A DNA stretch of 64,000 bases from NCBI RefSeq assembly GCF_000155735.2, contig NC_020908.1, positions 1,307,001 to 1,371,000 on the forward strand, written 5' to 3'. Positions 46,390 to 56,664 of the stretch are shown here, piece by piece. The stretch comes from Octadecabacter arcticus 238. GTDB taxonomy: Bacteria; Pseudomonadota; Alphaproteobacteria; Rhodobacterales; Rhodobacteraceae. Under the pieces are notes generated by a model. That model searched no databases, was not told the origin of the DNA, and was given only the letters and a program-made list of their open reading frames with translations. The translations under genes and the position numbers were made by a program. Every line of letters starts with the position of its first letter. Position 1 is the first letter of the stretch.

Positions 46390-48201
46390 ATGGATGTCGC
46401 AATTCTATTCGGGATGGTGATTGCCCTCCTTGCAATTGGTGTGCCGATCGCGGTGTCGCTCGGCCTGTCTTCAACGTTGTTTTTGTTGGTGCTGTCTGAC
46501 AGTTCTTTGGCATCGGTGGCGCAGTCACTCTATCAGGCGATGGCGGGGCATTACACGCTTTTGGCCATTCCGTTCTTCATCCTCGCGTCGTCATTTATGT
46601 CGACGGGTGGTGTGGCGCGGCGGATTATTGATTTTGCGATTTCGGTGATTGGCCACGTGCGCGGCGGCTTGGCGATTGCCGGCGTTCTGGCCTGTATGTT
46701 GTTTGCGGCATTGTCCGGTTCATCGCCTGCGACCGTGGTGGCCGTCGGGTCTATCGTGATCGCGGGTATGGTCAAGTCTGGCTACACCAAGGATTTCGCG
46801 GCTGGCGTTATCTGTAACGCAGGCACGCTGGGCATCTTGATCCCGCCGTCGATTGTGATGGTGGTTTACGCGTCCGCGACGGACGTGTCTGTTGGGCGGA
46901 TGTTTCTTGCGGGTGTGATCCCCGGCCTGTTGGCGGGGTCCATGCTGATGGTGACAATCTATGTCATCGCACGAATCAAAAACCTGCCAAAAGGCGAATG
47001 GCAGGGGTGGGAGCAAGTCTTTTCCTCGATCCTCGATGCATCATGGGGTTTGTTCCTGATGGTCGTGATCTTGGGCGGCATCTATGGCGGCGTGTTCACC
47101 CCCACCGAGGCCGCGGCAATCGCATCCATCTATGCCTTCATCGTGTCGATCTTTATTTACCGCGATATGGGCCCCCTTAAAGGTCGGTCTTGGTTGCCCG
47201 AAGCGGACGCGGACATCGGTCTGTTGGGACTGCGCGTTTGGGGGTTCACATTGGTGACGTTCATTCTGTACGCGGTTGGGTGTTTCATGGTGGGCGCGCC
47301 GATGTGGATCGCCTTTGTTGCGGCGGCTGCGTTCTTTGTTGTGGCCTTTGTGCTGGCCTTGCTGATGTCAAAGGCAGTGCCTGCGGGCAAAGGTTTGCAA
47401 TTGGCCACCATAGCGGTCGCGATCTTTGGGGTTCTGCCGACGTTGTATTTGATCGTGCGCATCATTGCGGGTGATACGACGACGTTGTTTGCGATCATTC
47501 AGATCATTGGAACAATCTTTATCGTCTTGCTGCCCCCAGCGGTGTTCACGTTCTCATTGGTGCGCGGCGCGCAGCGGTTGGCGGTTGTTGGCGGTGGGTT
47601 TGGTCAATCGATGATGGTGGGCGGCAGGAACCTTGTGCGGGCGAACGTTGAAAACGTGATCTTCGCGATCCCGTCTTTCTTTCACCGCGACACCAAGGCG
47701 ACACTGCTAGAGGCCGGTAAGCTGACGATCATGCTGATGTTCATCATCGCGAACGCGTTGATTCTGAAGCATGTTCTGACCGACGAACAGATCCCGCAGC
47801 ACATCACCGAGGTGATGTTGGCTGCAGGACTGGGGCCGATCACATTCCTGATAATCGTCAACGTTATCCTGTTGATTGGTGGTCAGTTTATGGAACCGTC
47901 CGGTCTGATCGTGATCGTCGCACCACTGGTGTTCCCGATTGCCATCACGCTTGGAATTGATCCCATTCACCTTGGCATTATCATGGTCGTAAACATGGAA
48001 ATCGGGATGATCACGCCACCTGTGGGGCTTAACCTGTTCGTTACATCGGGTGTCGCGAATATGTCCATGATGCGGGTCGTGCGCGCGGCCCTGCCGTTCC
48101 TTGCGGTGTTGTTCGTGTTCCTGATCTTGATCACGTATATTCCTTGGCTGTCCACGGTCTTGCCGACCGCCTACATGGGGCCGGAGATTATAACGAACTA
48201 A
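46390..48201 (+). CDS. dctM: TRAP transporter large membrane subunit, DctM family (enlarged)
   Basis: 603 aa, clearly longer than the common 425-450 aa DctM. The N-terminal part has the family pattern (LLAIPFFILASSFMSTGGVARRI, ALSGSSPATVVAVGSIV, NAGTLGILIPPSIVMVVYA, GIYGGVFTPTEAAAIA). The C-terminal part has VNVILLIGGQFMEPSGLIVI and MEIGMITPPVGLNLFVTSGVA. Between them, about residues 270-440 form an insertion with several additional hydrophobic helices. It converts the sodium gradient into uptake of the DctP ligand. Confidence 0.93.
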   Translation: MDVAILFGMVIALLAIGVPIAVSLGLSSTLFLLVLSDSSLASVAQSLYQAMAGHYTLLAIPFFILASSFMSTGGVARRIIDFAISVIGHVRGGLAIAGVLACMLFAALSGSSPATVVAVGSIVIAGMVKSGYTKDFAAGVICNAGTLGILIPPSIVMVVYASATDVSVGRMFLAGVIPGLLAGSMLMVTIYVIARIKNLPKGEWQGWEQVFSSILDASWGLFLMVVILGGIYGGVFTPTEAAAIASIYAFIVSIFIYRDMGPLKGRSWLPEADADIGLLGLRVWGFTLVTFILYAVGCFMVGAPMWIAFVAAAAFFVVAFVLALLMSKAVPAGKGLQLATIAVAIFGVLPTLYLIVRIIAGDTTTLFAIIQIIGTIFIVLLPPAVFTFSLVRGAQRLAVVGGGFGQSMMVGGRNLVRANVENVIFAIPSFFHRDTKATLLEAGKLTIMLMFIIANALILKHVLTDEQIPQHITEVMLAAGLGPITFLIIVNVILLIGGQFMEPSGLIVIVAPLVFPIAITLGIDPIHLGIIMVVNMEIGMITPPVGLNLFVTSGVANMSMMRVVRAALPFLAVLFVFLILITYIPWLSTVLPTAYMGPEIITN

Positions 48202-48245
48202 GACATTCATTGCGCGCTAGGGTGCGCTCTGAATACAAAAGGAGA

Positions 48246-48284
48246 CAGGCGACGCCCACAATTCGGAGCGTCGCCTTTTATTTT
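48246..48284 (+). terminator. Rho-independent terminator after dctM
   Basis: AGGCGACGC and GCGTCGCCT form a strong stem around a 12-base loop, followed by TTTTATTTT. It lies about 45 bases after the dctM stop, and also lies beyond the stop of the leftward tpiA, so it may serve both strands. Confidence 0.9.
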
Positions 48285-48313
48285 GGTGTTTTCAACTAAA
48301 GTAGCGGAAAGAC

Positions 48314-49048
48314 CTAGGCGCTACGCTCAAGCGCGGTGATGATCGGGGAGAAGTCCGCGGCCTTCAGGGAGGCACCCCCGACGAGGGCGCCATCAACGTT
48401 TGGTAGCGCAAAAATGTCATCGGCGTTGCTGGCTTTGACAGAACCGCCATACAGCAGACGCATGGCAGTACCGGACGCGCCAAAGCGTGCCGTAAGATGG
48501 GCGCGCAAGGCCGCATGGACTGTTGCGATTTCGTCTGGTGTCGGTGTCAGCCCCGTGCCGATGGCCCAGATGGGTTCATAGGCGATTGTCGTGGTTTCCG
48601 CCGTGGCGGCATCGGGGATGGAGTGGTCCATTTGCCTGCGCAAAACGTCAAGGGTTTCGCCGTTTCGGTACTGGGCTTCGGTCTCGCCGATGCATAAAAT
48701 GACGTGCAGTCCGGCATCCCATCCGGCGGCGGTTTTGGCCGCAATCAATGCGTCGTTTTCGCTGTGATCGGTGCGACGTTCGTAATGGCCCGTGATGACG
48801 TAGGTCGCGCCAGTGTCGGCGATCATCGGGGCTGAAATATCGCCCGTGTGGGCACCGGACGTGATTGGATGGCAATCTTGGCCCCCAATGGTCAGACCCG
48901 TCGCGACCATGCGGCCAAGCAGGGTTGCGGGGCCGCAGATCACCACATCAACGCTGGCGTTGTCATGGGCTTTTGCCAATGTGTCCAGCTGCGGCAAATT
49001 TGCCTGCACTCCGTTCATCTTCCAATTGCCTGCGATCAGTTTGCGCAT
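48314..49048 (-). CDS. tpiA: Triose-phosphate isomerase
   Basis: Interconverts dihydroxyacetone phosphate and glyceraldehyde 3-phosphate. 244 aa. Catalytic residues sit in LIAGNWKMNG (Lys), YVITGHYERR (His; the common GHSERR is GHYERR here) and IAYEPIWAIGTG (Glu). The phosphate loop is LLYGGSVKASNA. ATG 49048 is the family start; the frame extends spuriously to 49141. The Ser-to-Tyr change in GHSERR is unusual but is seen in some relatives. Confidence 0.95.
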   Translation of the reverse strand: MRKLIAGNWKMNGVQANLPQLDTLAKAHDNASVDVVICGPATLLGRMVATGLTIGGQDCHPITSGAHTGDISAPMIADTGATYVITGHYERRTDHSENDALIAAKTAAGWDAGLHVILCIGETEAQYRNGETLDVLRRQMDHSIPDAATAETTTIAYEPIWAIGTGLTPTPDEIATVHAALRAHLTARFGASGTAMRLLYGGSVKASNADDIFALPNVDGALVGGASLKAADFSPIITALERSA

Positions 49049-49113
49049 CTCACTCTCCCCATTTGATTCATCATGATGTAGCAAGCGGGGAGAATAAGCG
49101 AAAGGGTGGGGCG

Positions 49114-50010
49114 ATGATCCCGAGGATTGATGCACAGGCATTGTTAGCAGGTGACAGGGCGGTGGTCGAACAGGTACGCGTTGCAGCCCATGAGGTTGGT
49201 TTTCTGACGCTGCACAACACGCCTATTCCGGCCGGTGATATCGCAGAGGTCCTTGCCGTCTATCGCAGCTTTTTCACACTACCCGCGGCGCAAAAAGCCG
49301 CAGTCGACATGGCGCGGACTGGATCTAACCGTGGTTGGGGGGCAGGTGGCAGTGAACAGGTCGATCCTGATGCAAACCCTGATTACAAACAGATTTTCGA
49401 TTCAGGGTTTGAGGTGGCAGGGTCAGATTTGCCCACATATGCGCCCAATCAATGGCCTGATGTGCCCACTGATTTTAAAGTGGTGATAGAGAATTACTAT
49501 GCCCGCGCGCTGGCGTTTTCCGGTGACGTATTGGCCGCCATTGTGGGCGGAATTGGCGAGGACGTTGGATACTTTCGCGCCCAGTTTGACCAACCCATGG
49601 CGCTGCTTCGGGGCAATTACTATCCGCAACGCCCCGCGTGGGCGGGGGCCAAGGATTTCGGCATCGCGACGCATACGGATTACGGTTGCCTGACATTGCT
49701 GGCCATGGACGGCACACCCGGATCTGAAGTGCGCGGGCGCGGTGGTCGCTGGATTCCGGTGTCTGCGCCGGTTGGGGAATTCGTGGTGAATTTCGGGGAA
49801 ATGCTTGAAATGTGGACACAAAAGCGCATCAAAGCGACGCCGCACCGCGTCGTTGGCGGTGACGTTGAACGCATGTCGGTGCCGTTGTTTTACAATCCAA
49901 ATGCGTTCACCAATGTGGCCCCGGCTGGGTCAGGTAACGTCATCCGCGCGGTCGATCATTTGCAAAAGCGGTTCGATGAAACGTATCTGCATCTAAAGAA
50001 TACGCCGTAA
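49114..50010 (+). CDS. 2-oxoglutarate/Fe(II)-dependent oxygenase, isopenicillin-N-synthase-like
   Basis: 298 aa cytosolic oxygenase. The N-terminal DIOX_N-type domain (ARTGSNRGWGAGGSEQ) precedes the jelly-roll core with iron ligands in ATHTDYGCLTLL (HxD) and KATPHRVVGG (distal His), and the 2-oxoglutarate Arg in ERMSVPLFYNP (RxS). ATG 49114 gives the family start; the longer frame from 48865 runs antisense through tpiA. The substrate cannot be told. Confidence 0.9.
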   Translation: MIPRIDAQALLAGDRAVVEQVRVAAHEVGFLTLHNTPIPAGDIAEVLAVYRSFFTLPAAQKAAVDMARTGSNRGWGAGGSEQVDPDANPDYKQIFDSGFEVAGSDLPTYAPNQWPDVPTDFKVVIENYYARALAFSGDVLAAIVGGIGEDVGYFRAQFDQPMALLRGNYYPQRPAWAGAKDFGIATHTDYGCLTLLAMDGTPGSEVRGRGGRWIPVSAPVGEFVVNFGEMLEMWTQKRIKATPHRVVGGDVERMSVPLFYNPNAFTNVAPAGSGNVIRAVDHLQKRFDETYLHLKNTP

Positions 50011-50039
50011 TCAGCTGTCTTCATACCGGCGACGTTCAT

Positions 50040-50594
50040 GTGGCGACATTCGGGGCCTTATTGGTGGACGCACAACACGTAGTGCGTGCTGACTTTCTGG
50101 ACCATGCGCGGGCGCATGGTGTCGCGAGTGTTGCTGATGAGGTCACAGCGCTGTTGTGCAAACTGGCGCAATCAGGACCTGTTTTGTGCACCTGTTCGAC
50201 CTTGGGGCCATTGGTGGATGTGATCGGGAATGACAAGATTGTACGGATCGACCGACCTGCGATGGTCGCCGCGGTTGCACAAGGCGGGGAGGTCGTCGTG
50301 GCGATCTTTCTCGACAGCACGCGGGAAGCAACTTTGGCGTTGTTTGATGACGTTGCAGCAGGGCGCTCAATCGCAAAATTGGTTCTGTGTGACGCGGCTT
50401 GGCCGTTCTTCGAGGCGGGCGACATGGACGGATATGCACGCCCCATTGTGGCATCCGTGGCGGGACAGGGATCGCGGGTCTTGTTGGCGCAGGCATCAAT
50501 GGCGGTGGCCGCACCCTTGCTTGCGGCACAAGGCATCACAGTTTTCACCACGCCAGTTGCGGCGGCACGGGCAGTTGCAGCGCTAGACGTCTAG
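50040..50594 (+). CDS. Hypothetical protein, Asp/Glu racemase-like fragment pattern
   Basis: 184 aa from a GTG at 50040. The open frame extends upstream through LHTGDVHVATF, reminiscent of Asp/Glu/hydantoin racemase-like starts, so the true start is uncertain and may overlap the oxygenase gene end. VLCTCSTLGPLVDV places a Cys-Thr-Cys in a loop after a beta-strand, as in that superfamily's first active-site Cys. The second active-site Cys may be the one in AKLVLCDAAWPF. Single-domain, cytoplasmic, function unknown. Confidence 0.6.
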   Translation: MATFGALLVDAQHVVRADFLDHARAHGVASVADEVTALLCKLAQSGPVLCTCSTLGPLVDVIGNDKIVRIDRPAMVAAVAQGGEVVVAIFLDSTREATLALFDDVAAGRSIAKLVLCDAAWPFFEAGDMDGYARPIVASVAGQGSRVLLAQASMAVAAPLLAAQGITVFTTPVAAARAVAALDV

Positions 50595-50601
50595 GTTTGG
50601 A

Positions 50602-50928
50602 TTACAAATGTTCCAGGGCGCGCCGCGCTAGGTCACAGGCCTCATTGGGATCATCAAGCGCGCTTTCGGGCAGTTTCCAATACGGCATCGCCGTCGGTTT
50701 TGGGGAATTGTCACGCTGATAGGTCCAGCGGGTCAGGCCCATCGCGTCAAGCTCATCTTGGAAGGCGCCCGCGCCTTTGATCATGGTGCCATAGTCGGAA
50801 TGCACGATGGCAAAGATCGTGCCGTCAGAATACAGACACAGGCCACCCATCATTTTACGGCTCGTCAGTGGCCCCAGATCAGAGAATAAATCCGTTGCGA
50901 ATTCAATCTCTTCTGGGGTGACGCTCAT
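50602..50928 (-). CDS. TfoX/Sxy N-terminal domain protein
   Basis: 108 aa. Signature: FATDLFSDLGPLTSRKMMGGLCLYSDGTIFAIV, followed by the helix-rich end WTYQRDNSPKPTAMPYWKLPESALDD. Relatives of the competence regulator TfoX with only the N-terminal domain are common in alphaproteobacteria, with undefined roles. Its start overlaps the stop of the upstream Fe-S carrier gene (ATGA). Confidence 0.88.
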   Translation of the reverse strand: MSVTPEEIEFATDLFSDLGPLTSRKMMGGLCLYSDGTIFAIVHSDYGTMIKGAGAFQDELDAMGLTRWTYQRDNSPKPTAMPYWKLPESALDDPNEACDLARRALEHL

Positions 50929-51281
50929 GCGCCGAGGTTTTCATCGAACTTGATGGATTCACCACAACCGCAGGCTTCTGTGACGTTTGGATTGCGGAAT
51001 TTGAAACCGGACTCCAGCAGCGACACTTCGTAGTCGATTTCAGTGCCGAACAGGAACATCTGCGCCATGGGCGCGATCATCACGCGCGCGCCGTCTTGTT
51101 CCACGACTTCGTCCAATGGATCGACGTCAGCGACGTAATCCATGGTGTATTCCATGCCTGCACAGCCGCCTTTTTTGACGCCGATGCGCAAGCCTTGGTT
51201 GCCTTCTTTGGCCATAAGCTTTGCGATCTGGATCGCGGCTTTGTCTGTGATGGATACGGCTTGCTTGCCGGGAATGCCGAA
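50925..51281 (-). CDS. A-type iron-sulfur carrier (IscA/SufA/ErpA family)
   Basis: 118 aa. Delivers Fe-S clusters to apoproteins. The three ligand cysteines are in KKGGCAGMEYTMDY and EACGCGESI (Cys-x-Cys). Typical core LRIGVKKGGCAG and FLFGTEIDYEVSLLESGFKFRNPN. ATG 51281 (MFGIPGKQAVSITD) is the family-like start. Confidence 0.93.
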   Translation of the reverse strand, partial: FGIPGKQAVSITDKAAIQIAKLMAKEGNQGLRIGVKKGGCAGMEYTMDYVADVDPLDEVVEQDGARVMIAPMAQMFLFGTEIDYEVSLLESGFKFRNPNVTEACGCGESIKFDENLGA

Positions 51282-51306
51282 CATGTGGATCTCCTTTGGG
51301 TACAAT

Positions 51307-52026
51307 TTAGGGCGCTACGGGCGCGATCTCAAGGGGGGGAAGGTGACCGAGTGTGGCCTGCGTTGCGAGTGCGGCGAGGATGGCCCAGCCAAATGAGGCC
51401 AGCGTGCCGATGATCACATATTCTGCGGTGCGCTGATCACGCGACGCGGTACCAAAGCGCAGGACAGATTTTGCTGCGATCAGAAACCCGACGGCAACTG
51501 GTAAGTTAGTGAGGATAAAGAGGAAAATCAGGCCGCGTTCGAGCAGTCCAATTTGGCGGCCCCCATCCCTTAAGCCATTGTTTTGTATGCGCATTGCGTG
51601 TGGTCGCATCAACAAGGCGATGGCGTGCTGGCCCGCGGTGAGCGTGACGAGGAGGCCCGTGAGAAGGGCCATAGCCGGAAGCATCCAAGGATGCGCGGCC
51701 CATGCGCCTGTGGCCCAAAGGGCCGGGGCAAAACTGGCAAGCGCTGCGATGGTTGCGACGTGGGCGATTTGGTCGACCAAGAATGCGGTGAAGCTGCGAA
51801 AGCCGCCATAAATCTTGACGCAATCGATAATCAGGTGCGCGGAGGTCAGCAGGAAAAGTTCTGGCGCGGCGATTTGGCCTGTCGTGACTTGGGCGGTGAG
51901 CAGGACGATGGCGGTGTGCAGGGCCATGACGCGGGGCGCGCGTTTGTGTTTCACCATTGCGCTGGTTTGCAGAATGAAATCAGCGAGGACATGGGCGAAA
52001 ATCAGGGCTGTGAAGGTTGCGATCAT
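51307..52026 (-). CDS. DUF3307 membrane protein
   Basis: 239 aa integral membrane protein. The N-terminal TALIFAHVLADFILQTSAMVKHK is the DUF3307 signature (HxLADFxLQ), followed by HTAIVLLTAQV, SAHLIIDCVKI (second His/Asp helix) and further helices. Function unknown. It follows the SatD-like gene on the same strand, a pairing seen in other proteobacteria. Confidence 0.88.
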   Translation of the reverse strand: MIATFTALIFAHVLADFILQTSAMVKHKRAPRVMALHTAIVLLTAQVTTGQIAAPELFLLTSAHLIIDCVKIYGGFRSFTAFLVDQIAHVATIAALASFAPALWATGAWAAHPWMLPAMALLTGLLVTLTAGQHAIALLMRPHAMRIQNNGLRDGGRQIGLLERGLIFLFILTNLPVAVGFLIAAKSVLRFGTASRDQRTAEYVIIGTLASFGWAILAALATQATLGHLPPLEIAPVAP

Positions 52027-52072
52027 AGCGTGACCTCGGCAAGTGGTTTGGCTTTCTTTTGGGGAAGGAAAG

Positions 52073-52681
52073 TCATTGTGCTTGCTCCTCAATCGCGGTG
52101 AGGGCCGCTTTGATTGCGGGGTAGCCTGCGGCGTCTAGGGCTTGGCCGACGGCTTGGCGGGAGATGCCGAGGTTACGCGCGACGTCTTTTTGTGTCCAAG
52201 ATTCAGCCGGATGGAGAAACGGTGCAATCGCGCGCGCCTGCGCAGTGGTCCAGCTGCGACTGATATAGTCTGCAAGAACGGTCGCACCATGATGTGACCC
52301 ACCTGACGCATGGGCCATCAAGTGATCGTCTGACATACTGTCCAATGTGCGACCAGATAGGATGAATGTTGGTGAATTTGCCCTAGAAATATCTTTGTTT
52401 TCAAGGCTTTCATCACCCACTGCGATGGCAATGCGGGTTTCATACTTGTCATTTGGCGCAAGCAGAACGGCGCGAAACAGAAGGGCGATCCGCAAAGCCT
52501 TTCGCCGGTCGGTGAAGGCGGCCTGCCATCCGTCACCGCGATGAATATCAAAGTGAGGCGACCCTGCCACGAGGTGAAGATTGCTGTTGGCGTCCTTTAG
52601 GGTTTGAGCGATCTCAAAAAGCTCAGCCGCCGACAAATCAGTTGATCCGACAATATCGCCTGTGAGAACACAAATCGCCAT
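52073..52681 (-). CDS. SatD-like protein with C-terminal helix-turn-helix
   Basis: 202 aa. The N-terminal AICVLTGDIVGSTDLS and FDIHRGDGWQAAF resemble a nucleotidyl-cyclase-related SatD fold. The C-terminus WTQKDVARNLGISRQAVGQALDAAGYPAIKAAL is a clear helix-turn-helix. Together they suggest a DNA-binding regulator for the DUF3307 gene 46 bases downstream. The signal is unknown. Confidence 0.82.
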   Translation of the reverse strand: MAICVLTGDIVGSTDLSAAELFEIAQTLKDANSNLHLVAGSPHFDIHRGDGWQAAFTDRRKALRIALLFRAVLLAPNDKYETRIAIAVGDESLENKDISRANSPTFILSGRTLDSMSDDHLMAHASGGSHHGATVLADYISRSWTTAQARAIAPFLHPAESWTQKDVARNLGISRQAVGQALDAAGYPAIKAALTAIEEQAQ

Positions 52682-52745
52682 GAAGCACCCCTTTTAAGGC
52701 AAGCTATACCGCTTTCTTTTTGGAAATGCAAGGTAAAGGGCTTGC

Positions 52746-53108
52746 TTACATAAATCCAAGCTCAAGGCGGGCCTCGTCGGACATCATATCCATGCCCCAT
52801 TGAGGCTCCCAGACCAATTCCACATCGACGGTTTTGACACCTGCCAAGGGTTCTATGGCATCTGCGACCCAGCCGGGCATTTCACCTGCAACGGGACAGC
52901 CCGGTGCGGTGAGGGACATGAGGACTTTGACTTCATTCTCGTCATTGATGCTGATCGTATAGATTAGCCCAAGATCTTGAATATTAACGGGAATTTCCGG
53001 ATCATAGACCGTGCGGCATGCATCAACGACATTGTCGTAAAGCGGGTGGTCCGTGGTGGAGGGCTGGATCAGCGGCGTGCCTTCCATGGGGGTATTGATG
53101 TCGGACAT
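52746..53108 (-). CDS. SufT-like Fe-S assembly protein (DUF59 / MIP18 family)
   Basis: 120 aa. DUF59 core: DACRTVYDPEIPVNIQDLGLIYTISI, LTAPGCPVAGEMPGWVADAI with the conserved Cys, and VDVELVWEPQWGMDMMSDEARLELG, which matches SufT of the SUF system. In-frame ATGs at 53108 and 53135 are both possible starts. Stands alone, apart from the sufE and A-type carrier genes in the window. Confidence 0.9.
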   Translation of the reverse strand: MSDINTPMEGTPLIQPSTTDHPLYDNVVDACRTVYDPEIPVNIQDLGLIYTISINDENEVKVLMSLTAPGCPVAGEMPGWVADAIEPLAGVKTVDVELVWEPQWGMDMMSDEARLELGFM

Positions 53109-53313
53109 ATTGGTCATTCCTGTAATTCCTGACAAAACATATAGGGATTAGCGAGGTTGGCGTAAAGGGCCGTGGATGCGGCAAACCCACCCGATTTGTA
53201 CAAAAGTTTTTCGTGGGAGTGCATGGTTTGTACAAAATATATCGGGCAATCAGGACGTGAATTTTCCGCAATGGTGTCGTGATCCTTCCAAAGTTGGCGG
53301 GCAGACGGGACAT

Positions 53314-53751
53314 ATGAACATGATGACCCCCACGCCTCATCCCGGTGATACGGTGACCGCCATTTCGATGTATCAAAAAGCACTAGAGTTTCATCAGGCC
53401 TTCGACACGTTGACCGGAGACGCTGCGCGCCTCTTGGCCTTGCAGGCAATCGAGGGATATTTGATCGCTTATGTTCGCTACCATGGCATGAAGAACGAAG
53501 ACGTACGGTGTCTGAACCACGACCTTGTGCAGCTTGTCGACAAGGCAGGGTCGTGTGGCCTGATTCTGCGCAACCGGACCCACGTGCATCTGAGCAAAAT
53601 AAGTCGCACGCGAGAGTATCTTTTTGTGCGCTACGGAATGTCACAGCACGAAGATAAAAGCCAACCGACGGCCCTGCAATCAACCCTCAGTGAATTGATG
53701 CAGAAGGTCGGGGCGATCCTGAAGCGCCCTGATCCCAAGCCGAACGCCTAG
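53314..53751 (+). CDS. Small HEPN-like helical protein
   Basis: 145 aa, all helical. MYQKALEFHQAFDTL, LLALQAIEGYLIAYVRYHG and LNHDLVQLVDKAG follow the HEPN pattern (an N-terminal amphipathic helix, an A-x-E-G-Y-L helix, then an H-D-L helix). The catalytic R-x4-6-H is not clear, so an RNase role is doubtful. It converges on the RimK-fusion gene with a 4-base overlap of the stops. Start ATG 53314; the longer frame from 53176 looks non-coding. Confidence 0.6.
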   Translation: MNMMTPTPHPGDTVTAISMYQKALEFHQAFDTLTGDAARLLALQAIEGYLIAYVRYHGMKNEDVRCLNHDLVQLVDKAGSCGLILRNRTHVHLSKISRTREYLFVRYGMSQHEDKSQPTALQSTLSELMQKVGAILKRPDPKPNA

Positions 53752-55148
53752 ATCTTTTTGCGCGTGGCCTTGAGCGGCGCGGGGCGCACCTGGTCTTCGA
53801 TATGGTCAAACAGCTGACCTGCGAGGTTCTTCTTGCTCGCGTTCTCAATACCTTCAAACCCAGGTGATGAATTCACTTCGAGAATTTTCGGGCCGTCATT
53901 GGAGCGCAACAGGTCAACGCCTGCCAGCCCGAGATTGAACGCCTTGGCAGATTTCACCGCCATGCGGCGTTCTTCGGACGAGATTTTGCAACTTTCGGCA
54001 GTGCCGCCACGGTGCAGGTTAGATCTGAAATCATCGCCCGCCGATTTGCGGCGCATGGCGGCCACGACTTTGCCCGCGACTACGAAACAGCGGATGTCTT
54101 CGCCGCTGGCTTCTTTGACGAAATCCTGCACCAAGAAGTTCGCCTTCAATCCGCGAAACGCATCGATCACGGATTCGGCCGCCTTTTTGGTTTCGGCAAG
54201 CACGACGCCTTTGCCTTGGGTGGATTCAAGAAGTTTCACGATCAGGGGGGCGGTGCCAACAAGCCCGATCAGGTTGGATGTGTCTTTGGGGGAGGCGGCA
54301 AACGCCGTCATCGGCATGCCGATTTTGTGGCCAGCGAGGACTTGGTGCGCGTGCAGTTTGTCGCGGCTGGCGGTGATTCCTGCTGATCCGTTAACGCAAT
54401 AAATGCCCAGCGTTTCGAACTGGCGCAGAACGGCGGTGCCGTAGGATGTGACCGTTGCGCCAATGCGCGGGATGATCGCGTCATAGCGGGGCAGGCGTTT
54501 GCCGTCGTAGTGAATTTCTGGCGCCAAGGCGTTGATCGCCATATAGCAGCGCGTGGTGTCGATGACTTCGACTGTGTGGCCGCGTTCTTCGCCCTCATGG
54601 ACGATGCGTTTGGTGGAATAGCTGTTGGGTTCGCGCGACAACACACAAATGCGCAACGCGCGGTTCGGGGTCACGGATTTAATACGTTTGGCGGAATACA
54701 CATCAAACGAGCGTTCGGGCAGCAAGAAGCGTTCGGTCGGCATAACAATGACATCGTCGCGCAGCGCTTGGCGGCCCAGCAACATGCGGCTGGACATGCC
54801 GCCGCGGTGGGTCAGGGTGACTTCAATCGGCCAACTGTTGCCGTTCCCTGCGTCCAGAGTGGTTTCAATCACATAGCGCATTTCGGTTTCGCCGTTTGAC
54901 GATGTTACTTCGCGGCGATCCACCACAAGGGCCGAACAGGGGATTGTCAGGTCTTCGCGGTCCGGCACCGGATGGATTGCAAAGCGCACTCTGGGTTTGC
55001 TGGCAGGCCCGAAGGTTTCAATGTCAAAGGCATGCAACGCGGATGTGCGCGCGCCTGTATCGACTTTGGCTTTGATTGTTGGCAACCCGAGGTCGGGCAG
55101 GCCGAACCATTCTTCCCAGCCAAGTTTGATTGTTGTGCTCTCGTTCAT
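53748..55148 (-). CDS. Retropepsin-like (RimB-type) domain fused to RimK-type ATP-grasp ligase
   Basis: 466 aa. Residues about 1-150 are the PF05618-type aspartic-peptidase-like domain (LPDLGLPTIKAKVDTGARTSALHAF, with DTGA as the catalytic-Asp motif; SSRMLLGRQAL). Residues about 165-460 are RimK-like ATP-grasp (ICVLSREPNSYSTKRIVHEGEERGH; CVNGSAGITASRDKLHAHQVL; LLESTQGKGVVLAE; LVQDFVKEASGEDIRCFVV; GVDLLRSNDGPKILEVNSSPGFEGIE). RimK adds Glu to ribosomal protein S6, and RimB-like proteases remove such tails, so the fusion may both write and erase. ATG 55148 is chosen from the MNESTTIKLGW start. Confidence 0.9.
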   Translation of the reverse strand: MNESTTIKLGWEEWFGLPDLGLPTIKAKVDTGARTSALHAFDIETFGPASKPRVRFAIHPVPDREDLTIPCSALVVDRREVTSSNGETEMRYVIETTLDAGNGNSWPIEVTLTHRGGMSSRMLLGRQALRDDVIVMPTERFLLPERSFDVYSAKRIKSVTPNRALRICVLSREPNSYSTKRIVHEGEERGHTVEVIDTTRCYMAINALAPEIHYDGKRLPRYDAIIPRIGATVTSYGTAVLRQFETLGIYCVNGSAGITASRDKLHAHQVLAGHKIGMPMTAFAASPKDTSNLIGLVGTAPLIVKLLESTQGKGVVLAETKKAAESVIDAFRGLKANFLVQDFVKEASGEDIRCFVVAGKVVAAMRRKSAGDDFRSNLHRGGTAESCKISSEERRMAVKSAKAFNLGLAGVDLLRSNDGPKILEVNSSPGFEGIENASKKNLAGQLFDHIEDQVRPAPLKATRKKI

Positions 55149-55334
55149 GCTGCGTGTCCCTCGGGAAAATGTTGGCGCCATAGCTAGCATGTGTGGGCCG
55201 GAAGGAAAGCTGATGCTGTTTTGGGTCCCAAATAGACGCGACGGTTCGATATCGAGGTGCAAATGGTGCGTGCGGTGCAAAGGGTCTTGGGTTTACGCAC
55301 CAATTCCGGTAGCGGCAGGTCTGTTATTGGATAA

Positions 55335-56477
<1,143 letters not shown>

Positions 56478-56664
56478 AACAACCAGGGACGCGGTGTGGT
56501 TGCAGCGCTGTTCATTTTTGCGTGACGTGGCGATAAGATGCAAAAGAGCGTCCTTTGGCGGTAAAAAGACGCAATTTTCGTGCTTTATCCCCAGTTTTGA
56601 CAAATTGTTGACTTGCGGGCGCTTGAGTCGACAGGCACCATAGGGAAACCGAGGCGGTTATTGG

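Noticed and set aside
48865..49113. N-terminal extension of the Fe(II)/2-oxoglutarate oxygenase
   Set aside because: It would be antisense to tpiA; the family fold starts at ATG 49114.
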